Positions 27,001-36,858 of a stretch of 64,000 nt of DNA are shown here, piece after piece. A program made the position numbers and the translations under genes. Numbering within the stretch: the first letter of the stretch is position 1; the number at the start of each line of letters is the position of its first letter. The stretch comes from Pseudoalteromonas sp. XI10 (GTDB taxonomy: Bacteria; Pseudomonadota; Gammaproteobacteria; Enterobacterales; Alteromonadaceae), in assembly GCF_001469895.1 (NCBI RefSeq), contig NZ_LOPY01000051.1, forward strand, positions 1 to 64,000, read 5' to 3'. Under the pieces are notes generated by a model, which did no database searches, was not told the DNA's origin, and saw only the letters and a program-made list of their open reading frames with translations.

Positions 27001-27185
27001 CAGGTGCAGAAAGTCGCATGGTAATTGGTGTGGTGGTATTTACAGGTGTTATTGTTGCAACCTTACTTACCTTATTCGTAGTACCTGCAGCATACAGCGC
27101 ACTTGCTAGAAATACCCAGTCGCCTGAGTACTTGCAAAGCAAGTTAGAACAACAAGCAAAAGACAAGCCGTTAGAAGAAATTTAA
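24087..27185 (+). CDS. RND efflux pump permease, HAE-1-like
   Basis: A 1032-residue RND transporter with the standard architecture: TM1 after TSVKRPVFAIVINLLLLTFG, a porter loop, the TM2-6 bundle, a second porter loop, then TM8-12. TM4 carries the proton-relay aspartates in LAIGLVVDDAIVMLENIHRR; TM10 has LIGLSAKNGILIVEFANQ with the conserved lysine. This is the heavy-metal-independent hydrophobe/amphiphile class, so drugs, bile-like compounds or dyes are likely substrates, though none can be named. It forms an operon with the adaptor and ends at a strong hairpin. Confidence 0.95.
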   Translation: MKITDTSVKRPVFAIVINLLLLTFGLVAFSMLPLREYPDIETPIVSVSTDYTGASAEIIETKITQVLENRISGIEGIKSINSSSRNGRSNITIEFNISRDIDAASNDVRERVARALDSLPEQVRPPEVSKSNSDESPIAWFVLNSTTMDSLQLSDYAQRFIVDRLAVVDGVSNVRVGGERKYAMKIWLNRKAMAARGITSSDIENTLRTENVELPAGEIESIDRDFTVRTARSYKDQRDFRNLVIKRGDDGYLVRLGEVADVHLEAADDESLFRGNGRNMIGLGIVKQAKANTLTVVDNARAELEKIKRNLPEGTTIQDSYDSSIFIKESIDEVYRTLGISMALVVLVIYLFLGNIRATLVPAVTVPVALVGSFMFLLAMGYSINLLTLLALVLAIGLVVDDAIVMLENIHRRIELGEPPLLAAFRGAREVGFAIIATTLVLIAVFVPLVFMDGRIGALFTEFAMAVSAAVFFSSITALTLSPALCSKVLKASEKESKFSQWMDRTFNKIENAYRNSLASNMGRKWSLLLTMILAGVASFMLFQKVPSELTPKEDRGTFFIMMSGPEGASYENNAANMAKIEERLMPYSESGELSRVLVRVPGWGGQGGVAIIGMADWDKRKRSTWEVMDEISGKMTEVTDVRAFAIMRRGIGGGGSSRPIEFVLQGNDYDQLADWRDRIIERAEKNPGLVRIDHDYKETFPQFLINIDKNKAADLGVSVSDVGRTLETMLGQRRVTTFIDRGEEYDVILKGTKEDFANPTDISNIYLKSRSGELVPLDSLISLKEEATASRLNRYNRMRAITLSANLADGYTLEEALNFLNQVAAEENDIDGAIDYKGESQLFYEGASAMTYVFILALTVTFLVLAAQFESFIHPFVIMLTVPLGLVGALFGLWYTGLTLNIYSQIGIVMLIGLSAKNGILIVEFANQLRDKGVEFNEAISQAATQRLRPIIMTSLTTVMSSVPLVLASGPGAESRMVIGVVVFTGVIVATLLTLFVVPAAYSALARNTQSPEYLQSKLEQQAKDKPLEEI

Positions 27186-27200
27186 ACAAGCTTAAGCTTT

Positions 27201-27234
27201 AACAAAACGCCGTCTTTACGGCGTTTTGTTTTTT
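27201..27234 (+). terminator. Rho-independent terminator of the RND operon
   Basis: AACAAAACGCCG at 27201-27212 pairs with CGGCGTTTTGTT at 27219-27230, followed by TTTT. Confidence 0.9.
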
Positions 27235-27269
27235 CGGCTATAGTCAGCAAAACGGTAAGGGAGTGAAAT

Positions 27270-27803
27270 ATGGATAACAACATACAAATCGCCACTTTTG
27301 GCGGCGGCTGCTTTTGGTGTATTGATGCCGCATTTAGACGCGTAAAAGGCGTGCTTAATGTCAGTTCTGGCTATGCTGGCGGTGAGATTGAAAACCCAAG
27401 TTATCAACAAATTTGTACCGGCTTAACGGGTCACGCTGAAGTTGTTCAGCTCGATTTTGACAGCAGTATTGTAAGCTATAACACCCTACTTGAAATGTTC
27501 TTCACTTTACACGATGCCACACAGTTAAACCGCCAAGGTAATGATGTCGGCACCCAGTATCGAAGTGTTATTTACTATCATGATGAAAAGCAAAAAGCAG
27601 AATCTCAAGCCATGATTGATGCCTTACAAAAGCAAATTCGTGAGCCGATTGTCACCGAGCTTAGCCCGCTTACAAACTTTTACCCTGCAGAGCAGTACCA
27701 TCAAGACTATTACAATGAAAACCCAAATCAAGGTTATTGCAGTATTCTGATTGCCCCTAAGATTGCAAAGTTCGAACAGTATTACGCAGATAAACTAAAA
27801 TGA
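27270..27803 (+). CDS. msrA: Peptide-methionine (S)-S-oxide reductase MsrA
   Basis: MsrA reduces methionine S-sulfoxide in proteins and free methionine with thioredoxin. The catalytic motif GGGCFWC appears at residues 11-17. The conserved VSSGYAGGE, GTQYRSVIYYHDE and AEQYHQDY segments follow. The 177-residue length fits single-domain MsrA; no MsrB domain is fused. GGGAG lies before the ATG. It is monocistronic with a hairpin directly after the stop. Confidence 0.97.
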   Translation: MDNNIQIATFGGGCFWCIDAAFRRVKGVLNVSSGYAGGEIENPSYQQICTGLTGHAEVVQLDFDSSIVSYNTLLEMFFTLHDATQLNRQGNDVGTQYRSVIYYHDEKQKAESQAMIDALQKQIREPIVTELSPLTNFYPAEQYHQDYYNENPNQGYCSILIAPKIAKFEQYYADKLK

Positions 27804-27836
27804 AAAAAGCCCGCTAAGTAGGTAGCGAGCTTTTAG
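27803..27836 (+). terminator. Probable terminator of msrA
   Basis: AAAAGC-CGCTA and TAGCG-GCTTTT form a stem with one mismatch around a short loop, overlapping the last base of the msrA stop codon. Confidence 0.65.
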
Positions 27837-27951
27837 ACGCAGAACTAATAATAACGCTGAGCTTGTTTTAACTTAAGACTAATGACATCAACGGGCAAAT
27901 TAATGTCAATTACTAGCTATAAGTAAACAACTCAGCTGACTTTAAGAGTTA

Positions 27952-29805
27952 TTAGAACTGATAGCGGGCACCTACAAACAGGCGACGCTCGGCCGTGTTG
28001 TAGTAATAAAATTCGTCGTTGATGTAATCACCATCTAGGTCTGTACCATAGGCATCAACGGCGTTGTACTCTTTATCGAATAGGTTTTCTACACGTAGTG
28101 ACACAGTTAAGTTGTCAGTTACTTGGTAGTGACCTACTAAATTCCATAACGTATACGAAGGTAAGTGCGTTAACTTGCCATCACGGTCACCACGGTATTG
28201 CATATCGATACCGGCATCAAAATCCCCCCATGCTTTGTTTAATGACCAATTAACACTGTGATTTGACACATAGGTTAGTGACTGACCAGTCTCAGTATCT
28301 TCTGCTGAAAGATAGGTAAAGTTAAAGCTGTGATCAAAGCCAAACACTTGGTTTTTAAAGCTAAACTCAACACCTTCGTGGCGAGCTTCGTTTATATTGG
28401 TTGGGATCCACTGCCCTGATGCATTTGGTGCCCAAGCGATTTTGTTATCGATTTCGCTGCGGAAAATCGCAATATCAAGGCTGATATCATTCACATTGAG
28501 TGATAAACCAAGCTCTTGGTTATCTGATGTTTCAGGATTTAACTCTGGGTTACCTGAGCCTGGGTAATATAAGTCATTAAATGTTGGAGATTTAAAACCC
28601 GTACTTTGACTTACGCGGAATGTAGCGATGTCATTTAAGTGATAGCCAACAGCTGCGGTGTAAGTTGTTTCATCACCAAACTGCTGATCATCATCTTGGC
28701 GAACGGTTAGGTTTGCCAGCACTTGTTCGTCGTCATAATAAGCGCCAACAAACGCAGCGAATACTTCACGGCTGTCTTTTAAGTAAGTACCAGAGTTAGT
28801 GTTCACTTCATCTTTATACCAATTCAAACCGCCACTAAGAGTCAGAGCTTGATTGAAAAAGTATTGGCCATTGTAATCGATTTGCTCACGCTCAGTTTCA
28901 AACTTATCGACCACCGTTGCGCCTGTGTAATCAATACGTGAGTCATCTGAACTATCACTTGATATTGCAATATCAATGGCATGGCTGTGTTTTTCGAAAG
29001 CTTTTTTCCAACCTAGTGAAGCTTGGTAATTTTCGAATTCGCCTTTTTCTACAGTGCTGTCTACAGGGCTATAAGCGCTATCGTATTTTGCTTCGCCTTC
29101 TGAGTATTGTGCTTGCGCTAAAAACTCACCTAACTGCTCATTTTGATAACCTAGATTAAAGCCAAGGTTTTTGTTCTCGTAGCCGTCTTCATCTGGGGCT
29201 AAGCCTTGCAGAACATCAAATCCATCTGTTTTTTCATAACCGGCATTAACGGCAACATCAACACCCGCAAACTGGCCACCTGTCGCTACTTGGTACTCTT
29301 GGTAAGAGTCTGAGCCAAAAGTAACATCTAAGGTCGTATTTTGTGCTTTACGGGTAATGATATTAATCACACCAGCTAGCGCATCAGAACCATATACAGC
29401 AGCACGTGAACCTTTAATTACTTCAACACGCTCAATACTGTTTAAAGGAATATTGCTAATACTTTTATAGCCAAGTGTTGCAGAGCCGGTGCGTACACCA
29501 TCAATTAAAATAAGTGTATGACGAGAACTTGCACCACGTAATGAAACACCTGAGCTTTGTCCAAAACCACCATTGGCATTAATTTGAAAGCCTGCTTGGG
29601 TGGCCAGTAAGCTTGGTAAGTCACGAACATAGCTTGCTTCAATATCAGCACGGTCTATAACAGTAACGCTAGCTAATACATCATTAATTGATTGTTCGAA
29701 TTTATTGGCAGTAACTGTGATGTGCTCGATTGATTGCTCGTCAGCAGATACAGAAAAAGACAACGCAGCAGCAACCGCTACGCCTAACGCAGATTTATTT
29801 AGCAT
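27952..29805 (-). CDS. btuB: TonB-dependent vitamin B12 receptor BtuB
   Basis: A 617-residue outer-membrane receptor. The signal peptide is MLNKSALGVAVAAALSFSVSA, followed by a TonB-box-like IEHITVTANKF and a plug domain (VTVIDRADIEASYVRDLPSL, GVSLRGASSRHTLILIDGVR, IERVEVIKGSRAAVYGSDALAGVINIIT read in pieces). The C-terminal barrel ends with RLFVGARYQF, the expected terminal aromatic. The cobalamin riboswitch in the leader gives the substrate. I place the start at the ATG at 29805, which follows AGGGG; an upstream frame of 10 codons would run into the riboswitch platform. No btuCDF genes are nearby. Confidence 0.94.
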   Translation of the reverse strand: MLNKSALGVAVAAALSFSVSADEQSIEHITVTANKFEQSINDVLASVTVIDRADIEASYVRDLPSLLATQAGFQINANGGFGQSSGVSLRGASSRHTLILIDGVRTGSATLGYKSISNIPLNSIERVEVIKGSRAAVYGSDALAGVINIITRKAQNTTLDVTFGSDSYQEYQVATGGQFAGVDVAVNAGYEKTDGFDVLQGLAPDEDGYENKNLGFNLGYQNEQLGEFLAQAQYSEGEAKYDSAYSPVDSTVEKGEFENYQASLGWKKAFEKHSHAIDIAISSDSSDDSRIDYTGATVVDKFETEREQIDYNGQYFFNQALTLSGGLNWYKDEVNTNSGTYLKDSREVFAAFVGAYYDDEQVLANLTVRQDDDQQFGDETTYTAAVGYHLNDIATFRVSQSTGFKSPTFNDLYYPGSGNPELNPETSDNQELGLSLNVNDISLDIAIFRSEIDNKIAWAPNASGQWIPTNINEARHEGVEFSFKNQVFGFDHSFNFTYLSAEDTETGQSLTYVSNHSVNWSLNKAWGDFDAGIDMQYRGDRDGKLTHLPSYTLWNLVGHYQVTDNLTVSLRVENLFDKEYNAVDAYGTDLDGDYINDEFYYYNTAERRLFVGARYQF

Positions 29806-29819
29806 GATATCCCCTAGCC

Positions 29820-29834
29820 TGTGCCCACCGCACA
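29820..29834 (-). promoter_or_regulatory. Hairpin of the riboswitch expression platform
   Basis: TGTGC and GCACA form a five-base stem around a five-base loop, just upstream of the AGGGG ribosome site of btuB. It lies where a B12 riboswitch would control ribosome access. The switching mechanism is inference. Confidence 0.5.
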
Positions 29835-29844
29835 CGCGAATAGT

Positions 29845-29975
29845 AAGTTACTTCAAGGCCGGTCTCCGGACTCTGTAAATGCATGGCATATACATTACCG
29901 TTGCGGGGGCAGTGTTGGCATTGTTTTCTCCCTGAAAACGCACCGACTTCCCGATTATCTTGCGACTATTTCACC
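29845..29975 (-). ncRNA. Cobalamin riboswitch upstream of btuB
   Basis: Read on the minus strand, the leader contains GGGAAGTCGGTG, then CCAACACTGCCCCCGCAACG and GAGTCCGGAGACCGGCC, which are the conserved core elements of the AdoCbl riboswitch in their normal order. It lies between the promoter at 30030-30058 and btuB. Binding of adenosylcobalamin would lower btuB expression. Ends are approximate. Confidence 0.93.
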
Positions 29976-30029
29976 CTTTGAAATAAAACGTATCAGAAGA
30001 TACAGCAAGCACCTTGAAAATAGGCCGTT

Positions 30030-30058
30030 ATTGTGATGATTTTGGGGAAGAAAGTCAA
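30030..30058 (-). promoter_or_regulatory. Probable sigma-70 promoter of btuB
   Basis: TTGACT (30058-30053) and CACAAT (30035-30030) are separated by 17 bases on the minus strand. Transcription would start near 30023, leaving the whole riboswitch in the leader. Confidence 0.5.
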
Positions 30059-30115
30059 TGGACGGCTATACTGCTAAAATAAAGTTTTAAGCTTTAAGCT
30101 GTAAGCCGAAAGTAA

Positions 30116-30146
30116 AAAAGCCAATCAGCATGGCTGATTGGCTTTT
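30116..30146 (-). terminator. Terminator of the 79-residue protein gene
   Basis: AAAAGCCAATCAGC at 30116-30129 pairs perfectly with GCTGATTGGCTTTT at 30133-30146 around a three-base loop. On the minus strand it follows the stop at 30159 and ends in a T-run. Confidence 0.9.
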
Positions 30147-30158
30147 ATAAAACAATGA

Positions 30159-30398
30159 TTACCAGAAATACTCATGAGGTTTCGAGTTTCCTAACGGAAA
30201 AACAATTCCTTCTGGGTCAGCACCATTCAGCACAAGCTTACAAAGAGCTTTATTTAAACGTCTTCTTGGCTTGGTCATCGTCATTTTCACCCACCAACTT
30301 GGTGTTTGTTGGTAAAAATAAGTACTGTGTGGGCCTGTGTATTTTCTGTTTATTTTACCGTGTTTATTACGATCTATTGCTTTGTTTTTTACTGACAT
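30159..30398 (-). CDS. Small conserved basic protein, unknown function
   Basis: A 79-residue protein rich in lysine and arginine with a striking middle and tail: TPSWWVKMTMTKPRRRLNKA and FPLGNSKPHEYFW. I recall similar small proteins in other marine gammaproteobacteria but no name. Three things support it as real: AGAGG upstream of the ATG, a perfect terminator behind the stop, and protein-like composition. The antisense frame on the plus strand at 30155-30400 lacks these. The basic WW and KPRRR segment could bind nucleic acid, but that is speculation. Confidence 0.75.
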   Translation of the reverse strand: MSVKNKAIDRNKHGKINRKYTGPHSTYFYQQTPSWWVKMTMTKPRRRLNKALCKLVLNGADPEGIVFPLGNSKPHEYFW

Positions 30399-30541
30399 AA
30401 ATATCCTCTAGCTGAAAATAGCTAGAAGATATCTTTTTCTCTGTAACCTAATATTTGTCTCAAAATACGCTCCTTGTAAAGTTCAGAAACTTGTAGGCTT
30501 ATAGCTTAAAACTTACAGCTTAAAGCTAAAAACATAGAGTA

Positions 30542-31024
30542 TTAATCGCGGAAGTTTTTGAACTGGAATGGTTGACCTAAATCAGCAGTACGAACAACTT
30601 GCATTGCTTCTTGTAAATCATCACGCTTTTTACCAGTTACACGTAATTCTTCACCTTGAATAGCAGCTTGTACTTTGATCTTTGAGTCTTTGATTAACTT
30701 AACGATTTTCTTCGCTACGTCTTTTTCAATACCTTGCTTAAGAGCAACGTCACGCATTACGTATTTACCGCTACGCGACTCATCTTTAAGCTCAAGGCTA
30801 GATACATCTAAACCACGCTTTGAAATTTTCGCAGCAAGAATATCAAAAAGCTGCATAACTTGTTGTGGTGCTTCTGCTTTTAACTTAATTACTTTGTCAC
30901 TTAGTTCGATTGATGCATCAACACCACGAAAATCAAAACGCGTCTCTAGTTCACGCTTTGCATTATCTACTGCATTCTGCGCTTCGTTCATTTCTACTTC
31001 AGAAACAATATCAAATGAAGGCAT
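30542..31024 (-). CDS. yajQ: YajQ family nucleotide-binding protein
   Basis: A 160-residue DUF520 protein with the typical opening [20 protein letters not shown] and the [12 protein letters not shown] and [14 protein letters not shown] segments. The family has two ferredoxin-like lobes that bind nucleic acid or nucleotides; in Xanthomonas a member binds c-di-GMP. Given three c-di-GMP-related proteins in this window, an effector role is conceivable but not shown. It is monocistronic; no terminator is visible, only AGCT-rich repeats downstream. Confidence 0.96.
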   Translation of the reverse strand: MPSFDIVSEVEMNEAQNAVDNAKRELETRFDFRGVDASIELSDKVIKLKAEAPQQVMQLFDILAAKISKRGLDVSSLELKDESRSGKYVMRDVALKQGIEKDVAKKIVKLIKDSKIKVQAAIQGEELRVTGKKRDDLQEAMQVVRTADLGQPFQFKNFRD

Positions 31025-31125
31025 GGGGTTCTCCTAACATAGTCTTTTTTAAATTCATTTATGGTTGGCAATTATAACGCTTATTTATAGATTCTTTCTA
31101 TTTTTATCCGACTTGTTCAGGTGCG

Positions 31126-31533
31126 ATGCAAAAATTGTTTGATATACTGGCCATTCAATTTCGGCATTATTTAGGGTTTATTGTGACAAGGCGTGTTTAC
31201 CAAGTTATCTTTTTAGCCAGCATTATTGGCTTTACAATTTTATTTGCCAAAGAAATTAAAGGGGTGAGCAACCTCTTTCCACACGTTGATAAAGTGGCGC
31301 ATTTTGGTATTTTCTTTGTACTGGCCATGGTGATGGATAAAGCCTTTAAATTGCCACTTATGGTGCAAATTTTACTGTTAGCCGGATATGGTGCAGCCAT
31401 AGAGTTTATGCAAGATATGCTGCCTTATCGTCAAGCTTCGGTTGGGGATTTTGTCGCTGATTTTATCGGTGCTGTAAGTTACTTTATCATTAAACTTGGT
31501 TTTCATTTAGGTAGTAAACAACGTAATGGCTAA
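31126..31533 (+). CDS. VanZ-family membrane protein
   Basis: A small integral membrane protein with about four helices and the VanZ-like motif FPHVDKVAHFGIFFVLAM, then AAIEFMQDMLPYRQASVGDFVAD. The role of VanZ-like proteins outside teicoplanin resistance is unknown. The start is uncertain: ATG at 31126 follows AGGTG, while GTG at 31183 (MTRRVYQVIFLA) follows TAGGG and would give a more usual N-terminus of 116 residues. The 3' end overlaps the panE start by 8 bases, so the two genes are translationally linked. Confidence 0.85.
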   Translation: MQKLFDILAIQFRHYLGFIVTRRVYQVIFLASIIGFTILFAKEIKGVSNLFPHVDKVAHFGIFFVLAMVMDKAFKLPLMVQILLLAGYGAAIEFMQDMLPYRQASVGDFVADFIGAVSYFIIKLGFHLGSKQRNG

Positions 31534-32419
31534 CATTTTAATTGTTGGCGACGGTGCGATTGGCTTGTTGTTTAGTCATTTTTTATCTGCGCAACATGAC
31601 ATTACATTACTGACCCGTAAGCCGACCCTGACCACGCGTTTTTATCAAGCGAGTAATGGTAAATCACACCCAATTAAAGCTCGCCTTATTCACCACAAAG
31701 AGCTAAGTCAATCCGCCCCCTTTGACTTGGTGTTAATAACAGTAAAAGCATTTCAGGTGCAAACTGCCTTTGGACAAGTAAAACCTTACCTCAGTAAAAC
31801 ATGCCAAATCGTTCTTTCTCACAACGGCATGGGGAATGTTGATGAACTCAATACCCAGCTTTTAAACACGCAAGGGTTAGCGTTTTTAACAACGCGTTTA
31901 GCTGGTTTCAAAACAACGCCTTATAGTGTTAGCCATACAGGTAATGGCGAAAGCGTGTTAGGTGCATGTAATGCAGCTGCAAGCGAAAACCTCGGTGAAC
32001 TTAAGCAGCAGTTTAGTTACTTACCACACTTTTCAGTGAGCGATGATATTCACTCATTGCGATGGCAAAAACTGTTAGTGAATATTGCTATTAACCCGTT
32101 AACAGCGATTCATAACGTAAAAAATGGCCAGCTACGTGCACCGCAATTTAGCACGCGCATAATCAATTTACTTAGTGAAGCGTGTCTGGTTGCCAATAAA
32201 CAAGGGGTTAAAGTAAAACTCAGCGAGGCGCTGGATCAAGCCTATTCTGTGATGACAGCCACCGCTGAAAACTTTTCTTCTATGCAGCAAGACATCAGCC
32301 ATAATCGAGAATCAGAAATTGATGCAATTTGTGGTTATGTGTGCGAGCAAGGCGCTAAGTTAGGGGTAAAAACTCCCTATAATCAGGCCATGCTGAGCAT
32401 GATAAAAATAAAAAGTTAG
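31526..32419 (+). CDS. panE: 2-dehydropantoate 2-reductase (ketopantoate reductase)
   Basis: PanE reduces ketopantoate to pantoate with NADPH in pantothenate synthesis. The N-terminal Rossmann loop is ILIVGDGAIGLLFSHF (family form GxGxxG). The catalytic-domain features follow: LVLITVKAFQVQTA, SHNGMGNVDEL, and WQKLLVNIAINPLTAIHNVKNG with the conserved lysine. Length is 297 residues, similar to E. coli PanE (303). panP and coaD, also of CoA synthesis, lie elsewhere in the window but not in the same operon. Confidence 0.93.
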   Translation: MANILIVGDGAIGLLFSHFLSAQHDITLLTRKPTLTTRFYQASNGKSHPIKARLIHHKELSQSAPFDLVLITVKAFQVQTAFGQVKPYLSKTCQIVLSHNGMGNVDELNTQLLNTQGLAFLTTRLAGFKTTPYSVSHTGNGESVLGACNAAASENLGELKQQFSYLPHFSVSDDIHSLRWQKLLVNIAINPLTAIHNVKNGQLRAPQFSTRIINLLSEACLVANKQGVKVKLSEALDQAYSVMTATAENFSSMQQDISHNRESEIDAICGYVCEQGAKLGVKTPYNQAMLSMIKIKS

Positions 32420-32495
32420 CGAGCTGCTAGTTACTAGGGTAAATAGGAAAGTTTCAAGGGGAAAGGGGAAAGTTCTCGTAATTATTTCAGGCATT

Positions 32496-32523
32496 AAAAA
32501 AGCGCGAACATGTCGCGCTTTTA
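32496..32523. terminator. Bidirectional terminator between panE and thiI
   Basis: GCGCGA at 32502-32507 pairs with TCGCGC at 32513-32518, flanked by A and T runs on either side, between convergent genes. Confidence 0.85.
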
Positions 32524-32533
32524 TTACCATCCC

Positions 32534-33991
32534 TTACGGACGATACACTTTTACGTTGCTAAAGCCTTCTTCGTGCAAGATCAGCGCTTGTAGCTGGCTC
32601 ATCACACCTTTAGCACAATATAAGTAATATTCTTTATCTTTTGGTAAGTCACCAAATTTAGTCGCTAAGCGGAAGAAAGGTAAATGTACAACTTCAATAC
32701 CTTCAAGCTCTAATGGGTTTGCGTCCTCTTCTTCAGGTGAGCGAATATCAACAACAACCGCTCCTTCAGGTAAATCAGATACAGACTCAGCTTCTTTCAC
32801 TTCTTCTTTTGCTTCGGTGTCAATATCGCGAATATCCATCACACGCGCATTTTCAACAACTGTATTTAGCACGTCGAAGTCAAACTTAGCTTCTTCGGCA
32901 AGAATAGTTTTGATTTTAGCTTTAACTGTTGGCTTTTTAGAAATTACACCACAGTATTCCGGCATGCTTTCTGCCATCTCAGCCGTGCCGATTTGACGCG
33001 CAATATTGATAATATCTTGCTTGTCGTGTTGGATTAACGGGCGAATGATTAAAGTTTCCGTCACACGGTCAATCACACTCAAATTAGCCAGTGTTTGGCT
33101 TGATACCTGACCAATACTTTCGCCAGTTACCAATGCTTGTACACCTAGTTTTTCTGCAACTTGGCTACCGGCACGCATCATCATACGCTTAAGCACAACA
33201 CCCATTTGGCTGTTTTCAACGTTTTCTAAGATTTCTGCTATAACAGGTTCAAAATCAACAGTAACAAACTTCACTTTATGAGTAGAGCTGAACTGTTTCC
33301 AGATATAATAACTGGCCTGCTTAACACCGATTTCGTGCGCAGCACCACCTAAGTTAAAGAACAAGAAGTGAGTACGTGCACCTTTACGGATCATTTGATA
33401 GCTTGCAACACCAGAGTCAAAACCGCCCGACATAAGCGATAATACATCTTCTTGTGTTGGCAACGGGAAGCCCGCCATACCTAAGTGAGTTTGAGTAACA
33501 ATGTATGCTTTATCATCACGTACTTCTAAGCGAACAGTTACTTCAGGGTGAGATAATTTAACGCGCGCACCTTCAACATGCTGGTTTAAACCACCACCTA
33601 CGTAGCGCTCTACATCGCTCGATGTGAAATCATGCTTACCAGAACGTTTACAACGCACACAGAATGTTTTGCCCGCAATCGTATGGCCGATTAGTTCAAG
33701 TGCTTTTTGGTAAATATCGTCGATTGAGTCGAAGTCTGTTTCTGTTACTTCAATAAACTGTACGATACCTGGAATGCGTTTTAAGCCATCGATAATATCT
33801 AAGCGAACTTGCTCAGAGTCTAGCAAGCTAACAACAGAGATATTGTCCCAGTTGTTTCTTACCTGAACTTTTTCGTCAACACGACGCAAAACGATCTTAA
33901 TGTTATTTTCTAATAACTTGGTAAAACGCTTACGAACAGATTTACTCTTGATCGCGATTTCAGGGTGTAATTTGACGATAAATTTAAGCAT
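32534..33991 (-). CDS. thiI: tRNA 4-thiouridine sulfurtransferase ThiI
   Basis: ThiI makes 4-thiouridine at tRNA position 8 and delivers sulfur for thiamine synthesis. An N-terminal ferredoxin-like and THUMP region (about residues 1-165) is followed by the PP-loop adenylation site SGGFDSGVASYQMI (about 189-202) and the conserved cysteine in PEYCGVIS. A C-terminal rhodanese domain (about 400-485) carries the active cysteine in YCAKGVMS. Length is 485 residues, like the E. coli enzyme (482). An imperfect hairpin (34021-34047) lies in its leader with no clear role. Confidence 0.97.
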   Translation of the reverse strand: MLKFIVKLHPEIAIKSKSVRKRFTKLLENNIKIVLRRVDEKVQVRNNWDNISVVSLLDSEQVRLDIIDGLKRIPGIVQFIEVTETDFDSIDDIYQKALELIGHTIAGKTFCVRCKRSGKHDFTSSDVERYVGGGLNQHVEGARVKLSHPEVTVRLEVRDDKAYIVTQTHLGMAGFPLPTQEDVLSLMSGGFDSGVASYQMIRKGARTHFLFFNLGGAAHEIGVKQASYYIWKQFSSTHKVKFVTVDFEPVIAEILENVENSQMGVVLKRMMMRAGSQVAEKLGVQALVTGESIGQVSSQTLANLSVIDRVTETLIIRPLIQHDKQDIINIARQIGTAEMAESMPEYCGVISKKPTVKAKIKTILAEEAKFDFDVLNTVVENARVMDIRDIDTEAKEEVKEAESVSDLPEGAVVVDIRSPEEEDANPLELEGIEVVHLPFFRLATKFGDLPKDKEYYLYCAKGVMSQLQALILHEEGFSNVKVYRP

Positions 33992-34099
33992 AGTTCACTC
34001 TTAGACTGTGGATTTCACACGCCCCGAGGTATAGCAACCTCAAGGGCGCGCGATTATAACAAAAATTATAGCGTCTAGGAAATAAACTGCTTTGCGGGA

Positions 34100-34753
34100 T
34101 TATTGTTCGCTTTGCTCTGTTTCAGCAAGGGCTAAATACTTAGCTCTTAATTGGTTAACTTGCTCTAGGTGTTGCTCAGTGCAATGAGCTTTTAATAGCA
34201 GTAATACTTTTAAAATACCGTTATAAATATCAGCTCTGGCAAGTTCACCACTTAAGCGACGAGCTTTGATGTAAGGCGTCCAAAAGCTCACGGTCATTTT
34301 AAGCATATGCGCAAGTTCTGTAACATCTTCGTCTTCAATGCAAATAACACCACCTTCACGTAATGCAAACAGCACATCTTTGACTTGCTCTAAAAGCTCA
34401 GCCTGAAACGCAATGTAGCCTTTTTTCAGCTCTTCATCACGAGATAAAATATCGCCTAAGTTGTCGTAGAAAAACTGAAAACGCCACATTAATTCAAACA
34501 GTGAATCTAGATAACCGGCTAGATTCTCTAGCGCATCATCATCAGGCGTCAAAGGCTTAAAGTGTGTGTGTAAGTGGTCGCTATACAAAGCAAATATATG
34601 GCGAATAATATCTTCTTTATTTTTAAAGTGATAATACAAGTTACCTGGGCTTATCCCCATATGCGAAGCGATATGATTGGTTGTTATGGCACGCTCACCG
34701 TGGCGATTAAATAACTCGATGCTGGTGTGTATGATCTTGTCCTTTGTGCTCAT
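34100..34753 (-). CDS. TetR/AcrR-family transcriptional regulator
   Basis: A 217-residue regulator with the family helix-turn-helix over residues 5-50 (KIIHTSIELFNRHGERAITT, HIASHMGISPGNLYYHFKNK). The rest is a helical ligand-binding domain with MWRFQFFYDNLGDILSRDEE, typical of the TetR_C subset seen in fatty-acid or stress regulators. The target is not visible; it stands alone upstream of thiI and divergent from coaD across 216 bases, where AT-rich partial palindromes could hold an operator. Confidence 0.9.
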   Translation of the reverse strand: MSTKDKIIHTSIELFNRHGERAITTNHIASHMGISPGNLYYHFKNKEDIIRHIFALYSDHLHTHFKPLTPDDDALENLAGYLDSLFELMWRFQFFYDNLGDILSRDEELKKGYIAFQAELLEQVKDVLFALREGGVICIEDEDVTELAHMLKMTVSFWTPYIKARRLSGELARADIYNGILKVLLLLKAHCTEQHLEQVNQLRAKYLALAETEQSEQ

Positions 34754-34936
34754 AGCATAATTACTCTGTTTTTATGATTATTACGTTCCCCAGCCGAGCA
34801 GTATAAACAAATGCGCGGCAATTAAATACTACCTTGAAAAATATTAACCTCAATCGGTTTAGTACCTTATATAGGTGAAGGTTCCTAATCCGATACGCGT
34901 ATTTTCTAAGCTGCATAGTCGAGAAAACACTGTTAA

Positions 34937-36825
<1,889 letters not shown>

Positions 36826-36831
36826 CTAATT

Positions 36832-36858
36832 GAGGTCAAGCAGGTTCAGCTTGACCTC
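36832..36858. terminator. Hairpin between convergent genes
   Basis: GAGGTCAAGC at 36832-36841 pairs with GCTTGACCTC at 36849-36858. The hairpin overlaps the last codons of the minus-strand membrane protein gene and lies 6 bases beyond the Wzi-like stop. There is no strong T-run, so efficiency is doubtful. Confidence 0.5.

Noticed and set aside
30155..30400. Plus-strand open frame opposite the 79-residue gene
   Set aside because: The minus-strand gene has a good ribosome site and terminator; the plus frame has neither.
34021..34047. Hairpin in front of thiI as a riboswitch or terminator
   Set aside because: The stem is short and imperfect with no T-run and no thiamine (THI-box) core.
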